A DNA stretch of 16,348 nt, taken from assembly GCA_016783285.1 (NCBI GenBank), contig JADHWW010000145.1, positions 1-16,348 on the forward strand. The letters run 5' to 3'. The DNA is from Anaerolineae bacterium (lineage in GTDB: Bacteria; Chloroflexota; Anaerolineae; B4-G1). The notes beneath the pieces are model-generated. The model searched no databases, was not told the origin of the DNA, and saw only the letters and a list, made by a program, of their open reading frames with translations. The translations under genes were made by a program, and so were the position numbers. Positions 13,493 to 16,348 of the stretch are shown one piece after another. The first letter of the stretch is position 1. The number at the start of each line of letters is the position of its first letter.

Positions 13493-14418
13493 TCATCGCC
13501 GTCGCCAGCGGCAAAGGGGGGACCGGCAAGACCACCGTCGCCGTCAACCTGGCGTTGAGCCTGGCGTCGAAGCAGGAGGGTTCGAACCCCGCTCGGCCGT
13601 GCTCCGGGGACTGTAGCCCATTGTTCCTGGACTGTGACGTCGAGGAACCCAACGCCGCCCTCTTTCTCAGACCGACCATCCGGGAACGACGAAAAGTGGG
13701 ACAGATGATCCCCGAGGTGGATCTCGAAACGTGCACCTACTGCGGTCGCTGCGCCGAGGTGTGCCAGTACCACGCTATTGCCGTCGTCGGCAAGAAGGTA
13801 CTGATCTTTCCCGAGCTTTGTCACGGCTGCGGCAGTTGCACGCTGAACTGTCCCGCCGGGGCGATCCGCGAGGTGCTTCATCCCATGGGCACGATCGAGC
13901 GCGGCTGGGCCGGGGGGGTAGAGTTCGCCCAGGGTACGATGAATGTGGGCGAGGCGATGGCTGTCCCCATCATCCGCCAATTGAAGCGTTGGGCGATTCC
14001 GTCCGATCCTGGCGAGCGGCCCATCATCCTGGACGCATCGCCGGGCACGGCTTGCCCACTAGTGGCGACGATGCGCGGCGTAGACGTGGTGCTGATGGTC
14101 ACTGAACCGACCCCTTTCGGTCTGCATGACCTGCGGCTGGCGGTGGAGGTAGCGCGCGATGAGTTGGGGCTCCCCGTTGGCGTGGTGGTGAACCGCGATG
14201 GCGTGGGTGACCGAGGAGTGGGAGCGTACTGCGCTGCCGAAGGGATCCCCATTCTGATGCGCATCCCCCTGGACCGGCGCATCGCCGAGGCCTACTCGGA
14301 CGGGATGTCGCTGGTGGAGGTGCGGCCGGAATATCGGGAGCGATTCGTGATGCTCTGGGAACGGCTGGAAGAGCGTGTACACCACAAAGGAAGCAAAGCA
14401 GATGAGAGTGATGGTTGA
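13489..14418 (+). CDS. MinD-superfamily P-loop ATPase with inserted ferredoxin domain
   Basis: A 309-residue protein. It has a deviant Walker A VASGKGGTGKTT (residues 5-16), then LDCDVEEPN, then an inserted 2[4Fe-4S] ferredoxin with C82-x2-C85-x2-C88-x3-C92 and C111-x2-C114-x2-C117-x3-CP. The P-loop core then resumes with ILDASPGTACPLVA and VTEPTPFGLHDL. These ATPases usually come as adjacent pairs; only one is present here. Residues 30-44 (EGSNPARPCSGDCSP) look like an extra in-frame insertion just before strand LFLDCDVEEPN, where relatives have a short turn. It overlaps the MBL gene by 4 bp and the ferredoxin gene by 17 bp. The likely job is ATP-driven metal-cluster assembly or electron transfer, unproven. 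Confidence 0.92.
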   Translation: MIIAVASGKGGTGKTTVAVNLALSLASKQEGSNPARPCSGDCSPLFLDCDVEEPNAALFLRPTIRERRKVGQMIPEVDLETCTYCGRCAEVCQYHAIAVVGKKVLIFPELCHGCGSCTLNCPAGAIREVLHPMGTIERGWAGGVEFAQGTMNVGEAMAVPIIRQLKRWAIPSDPGERPIILDASPGTACPLVATMRGVDVVLMVTEPTPFGLHDLRLAVEVARDELGLPVGVVVNRDGVGDRGVGAYCAAEGIPILMRIPLDRRIAEAYSDGMSLVEVRPEYRERFVMLWERLEERVHHKGSKADESDG

Positions 14419-14626
14419 TCGAGAGGAGTGCATCGCCTGCGGAGCCTGCTATGAGGACTGCCCGGAGGTTTTCGAGGAAGACCCTGGGGACGGAGTAAGC
14501 CGCATCGTCGGCGCCTACCGGGTTGACGATAGCCCTGCCGTTGGCCAGGTGCCCGGTGACCTGGCGGACTGTGTCCAGACTGCCGCTGACGGGTGTCCGG
14601 TCGAGGCCATCCAGGTTGAGGGGTAG
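14402..14626 (+). CDS. Single-cluster [4Fe-4S] ferredoxin
   Basis: A 74-residue acidic ferredoxin. MRVMVDREECIACGACYEDC supplies C10-x2-C13-x2-C16, and the distant CPVEAI supplies C65, the layout of Thermotoga/Desulfovibrio-type one-cluster ferredoxins. C20 and C56 are placed to form the structural disulfide seen in relatives. ATG 14402 is preferred over an upstream GTG (14375) because AAGGAAG precedes it and the shorter protein has the normal N-terminus. It overlaps the ATPase gene by 17 bp and ends exactly before the next ATG. It is probably an electron donor for the ATPase or another redox partner. Confidence 0.93.
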   Translation: MRVMVDREECIACGACYEDCPEVFEEDPGDGVSRIVGAYRVDDSPAVGQVPGDLADCVQTAADGCPVEAIQVEG

Positions 14627-15181
14627 ATGTCAGCAGGGATGAAGGCGGTCTTCCTGTACTGGATCGCAGGTGCATCGCTCATCGCGGCCTGGATGCTGCC
14701 CGGACTGCTGGGCACCCGCCACAGGTTCCAGGCGCTGCGGGGCGCCGGATGGGGCATCTGGACGGTTGCCGTCGGCTTGATCTGGGCATCCATCCTCTCA
14801 CTTCGGAGCAAGGGGGTAGCGCAAGAGGGGGAGGACGAGGCTTGCACGTCCATCACCGTTGATGGCGGGATCTATGCCATCATCCGACACCCACGCTACC
14901 TGGGCTGGTTGCTCGTGTACGTTGCCGTGATGATGCTCACCCAGCACTGGCTAGCCGTGACCTTTGCCATCCCGGGTATGGCGTGTGTCTACCTGATCTC
15001 GAGGCGGGAGGACCGGCGCCTGGTCGAGGAGTTCGGCCCAGCATACGAGCAGTACATGCAATGCGTGCCGGCGCTGAACCTGGTGGCTGGCCTGACACGG
15101 CTGCTACGACGCAGAGCAAAGCGTCCACCTGGAGCAGGTGCCGAACCAACAGGACATTCCCCGGAGGAGGATCCCGCTTGA
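14627..15181 (+). CDS. ICMT/PEMT-like membrane methyltransferase
   Basis: A 184-residue protein with about four membrane helices. The SAM-binding stretch is GGIYAIIRHPRYLGW (about residues 81-95), followed by the helix TQHWLAVTFAIPGMACVYL and SRREDRRLVEEFGPAYEQYMQCVP. It is the closest intact relative in this window of the remnant at 2125-2406. The ATG abuts the ferredoxin stop codon, and its TGA overlaps the transporter ATG by one base, so it is fully embedded in the metal operon. The C-terminal tail is polar and unlike the family. The methyl acceptor is unknown. Confidence 0.88.
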   Translation: MSAGMKAVFLYWIAGASLIAAWMLPGLLGTRHRFQALRGAGWGIWTVAVGLIWASILSLRSKGVAQEGEDEACTSITVDGGIYAIIRHPRYLGWLLVYVAVMMLTQHWLAVTFAIPGMACVYLISRREDRRLVEEFGPAYEQYMQCVPALNLVAGLTRLLRRRAKRPPGAGAEPTGHSPEEDPA

Positions 15182-16227
15182 TGGATGAGCATTTGCCAAA
15201 CAGAACCCCAGATAGACCGGCGGCGGATGTCGAACGCTGGGGCTGGTATTCGATCGGCGTCAACGTGGTCCTGGTGCTGATCAACCTGGCCATCGCCCGG
15301 GCTTCGGGCAGCCTGGCCGTAGAAGCAGAGATGATCCACAACGTCGTCGATTTTCTGACGGCAGTGGGGGTGCTGATCGGGCTAAAGCTCGCGACGCGCA
15401 AGTCAAAGGCGTTCCCTTATGGCCTGTACAAGGTCGAGAACGTCGTGTCGGTGGTCCTGGCTATCATGACGTTCGTGACCGCGTACGAGATCGCGAGGGA
15501 CGCACTGTTTGCACAGACATCCGCGACCACGGTGGATGCCTGGATGCTGGTCGGCGTCGTCGTGGCAACGGCCATTCCCCTGGCTTTCAGCCACTTTGAG
15601 CTGCGGGCTGGACGGGCGGCCAACTCCCCGGCACTCATTGCCGACGCGAGAGAATACCGCGTGCACGTCTTTACCACCGGAGTGGTCTTTGCCGCGCTGC
15701 TGGCGCAGTGGTTCAACCTACCGTTGGATCGCATTGCCGCCCTGGCTATCGTCGTGGCCATCGGCAAAACGGGTTGGGAGCTGCTGGTCGAGGGAATGCG
15801 CGTACTGCTGGACGCCTCGCTGGATGCGGACACCTTGCTCAAAATCCGCGAGACGATCGCCGCCGAGCCGACGGTAGCCGCGGTCACGTGGGTGACCGGG
15901 CGTAACGCGGGACGTTTCCGGTTCGTGGAAGCCGAGGTTGCCCTACGCGTGCGCGAACTGGAAAAGGCGGAAGCGGCCACGCAGCGCATTGAGACACAGA
16001 TTCGCCAGGCCTGCCCTCACGTGGACCGGGTGTTGATCCACGCCGAACCGGTGCCGCGCACCCACTTGCGATACGCCGTTCCGCTGGCCGGCGCAGGCGG
16101 TGCCCTGAGCGAGCACTTTGGGGAAGCGCCCTATCTTGCCCTGGTGCAGGTGCATCTGGCGGATGGTCTGGTCGAGGAGCAGCAGATCCTCGCCAATCCT
16201 TATCTGAAGGTAACTGCTCAGCCATAA
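15181..16227 (+). CDS. CDF-family cation efflux transporter with truncated C-terminal NifX domain
   Basis: A 348-residue fusion. Residues 20-210 form the six-helix cation diffusion facilitator core (SLAVEAEMIHNVVDFLTAVGV in helix 2 with H53-x3-D57), and residues 215-290 the cytoplasmic metal-binding domain. In helix 5 the usual H/D-x3-D becomes E158-x3-H162 (AREYRVHVFTTG). From about 296 a NifX/MTH1175 domain starts (YAVPLAG, LSEHFGEAPYLALVQV), but it stops after ILANPYLKV at roughly half its normal length. The tail TAQP is read from what looks like an IS end. The start uses GGAGGAGG and overlaps the previous stop. Full-length CDF-NifX fusions of this kind are known in anaerobes. Transport may persist, but the regulatory domain is probably damaged. 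Confidence 0.88.
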   Translation: MDEHLPNRTPDRPAADVERWGWYSIGVNVVLVLINLAIARASGSLAVEAEMIHNVVDFLTAVGVLIGLKLATRKSKAFPYGLYKVENVVSVVLAIMTFVTAYEIARDALFAQTSATTVDAWMLVGVVVATAIPLAFSHFELRAGRAANSPALIADAREYRVHVFTTGVVFAALLAQWFNLPLDRIAALAIVVAIGKTGWELLVEGMRVLLDASLDADTLLKIRETIAAEPTVAAVTWVTGRNAGRFRFVEAEVALRVRELEKAEAATQRIETQIRQACPHVDRVLIHAEPVPRTHLRYAVPLAGAGGALSEHFGEAPYLALVQVHLADGLVEEQQILANPYLKVTAQP

Positions 16228-16271
16228 CGGAAACTTGATGAAATTCTAATGCAAAACATATGAACACCAGG

Positions 16272-16277
16272 TATAAT
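16272..16277 (+). promoter_or_regulatory. TATAAT -10 box adjacent to a start codon
   Basis: A perfect TATAAT lies 7 bp before the ATG at 16285, which would place the transcript start at or next to the A of ATG. There is no ribosome site and no clear -35 box at 16-18 bp. The layout implies a leaderless mRNA. Confidence 0.45.
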
Positions 16278-16284
16278 CTACGCT

Positions 16285-16348
16285 ATGACGCTAGAACATT
16301 CGCCCACTCACCAAGATATCCACGCTGCCTACCTGCAAGGGGAAGAGG
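16285..16348 (+). CDS. N-terminus of a transposase-like protein (runs off right edge)
   Basis: From ATG 16285 the frame is open to the window end (21 codons). It includes HQDIHAAYLQGEE, which resembles the N-terminal helix of IS66-type transposases (xxIxAxYxQGEEAV, before a coiled coil). No ribosome site is present, but a TATAAT box directly upstream fits leaderless expression. With so few residues the family is tentative; other proteins with such a helix cannot be excluded. Confidence 0.45.
   Translation, partial: MTLEHSPTHQDIHAAYLQGEE

Larger units (their letters stand above)
16210..16348 (+). mobile_element. Left end of an insertion sequence (possibly IS66 family), incomplete
   Basis: The NifX homology of the transporter stops at 16209-16212, exactly where GTAACTGCTCAGCC begins; IS66-type elements typically start with GTAA. 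A transposase-like ORF begins 75 bp further on. The right end, terminal repeat partner and target duplication are outside the window, so this is an inference from the truncation point, the terminal bases and the ORF. Confidence 0.45.

Noticed and set aside
13570..13625. Possible tRNA gene suggested by GGTTCGAACCCC
   Set aside because: Only the T-arm-like core is present; no acceptor stem, D-arm or anticodon arm can be folded on either strand, and the sequence stays in frame inside the ATPase.

Overview
The window is bacterial DNA, moderately GC-rich, with strong GGAGG/AGGAGGTGA ribosome sites and sigma-70-like promoters. The gene content suggests an anaerobic or facultative environmental bacterium: NifX/MTH1175-family proteins, Gly/Arg-rich DUF5320 proteins, a ferredoxin-containing MinD ATPase, an Mrp-type Fe-S carrier, a CooT-type small protein and an N-terminal membrane domain fused to an ATC-hydrolase-like domain. 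Chloroflexota (Anaerolineae-like) is my best guess, but it is an inference from gene content only. There is no rRNA, tRNA or CRISPR array.

Left part (1-6558): a partial LytS/YehU-type sensor histidine kinase (minus) leaves through the left edge. A minus-strand group follows: a SAM methyltransferase, a DUF6064 membrane protein and the 3' remnant of an ICMT-like methyltransferase. A Fur-family regulator (plus) has a consensus promoter overlapped by a Fur-box-like palindrome. Next comes a plus-strand run of membrane genes: two intact ICMT/PEMT-type methyltransferase-like proteins, a TM-ATC hydrolase fusion, and a further ICMT-like gene broken by an amber codon and a frameshift. Five ICMT-like genes or remnants occur in the whole window.

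Middle and right part (7004-16227): after about 530 bp with no convincing gene, a strong promoter with a palindrome over its -10 box drives a PadR-type regulator, a DUF4213/DUF364 protein and an Mrp/NBP35 ATPase. After these come a PPOX-flavoprotein remnant, three tandem DUF5320 genes, a cluster of three GC-rich hairpins, two NifX/MTH1175 proteins, a degenerate ferredoxin-like ORF, a CooT-like protein, a small helical protein, a Gly-rich zinc-ribbon protein, an MBL hydrolase that probably starts at CTG, a MinD-ferredoxin ATPase, a single-cluster ferredoxin, an ICMT-like methyltransferase, and a CDF metal transporter with a C-terminal NifX domain. Almost all are co-directional, with gaps of a few bases or ATGA overlaps.

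The right-hand block reads as a PadR-controlled system for handling metals or metal clusters: metal sensing or chelation (DUF364, CooT, NifX), Fe-S carriage (Mrp, MinD-Fd, ferredoxin) and metal export (CDF). No nitrogenase structural gene is present, so the NifX domains should not be read as nitrogen fixation. The CDF-NifX fusion stops about halfway through its NifX domain at a likely insertion-sequence end (about 16210). A transposase-like ORF, possibly IS66 family, starts at 16285 and runs off the right edge.
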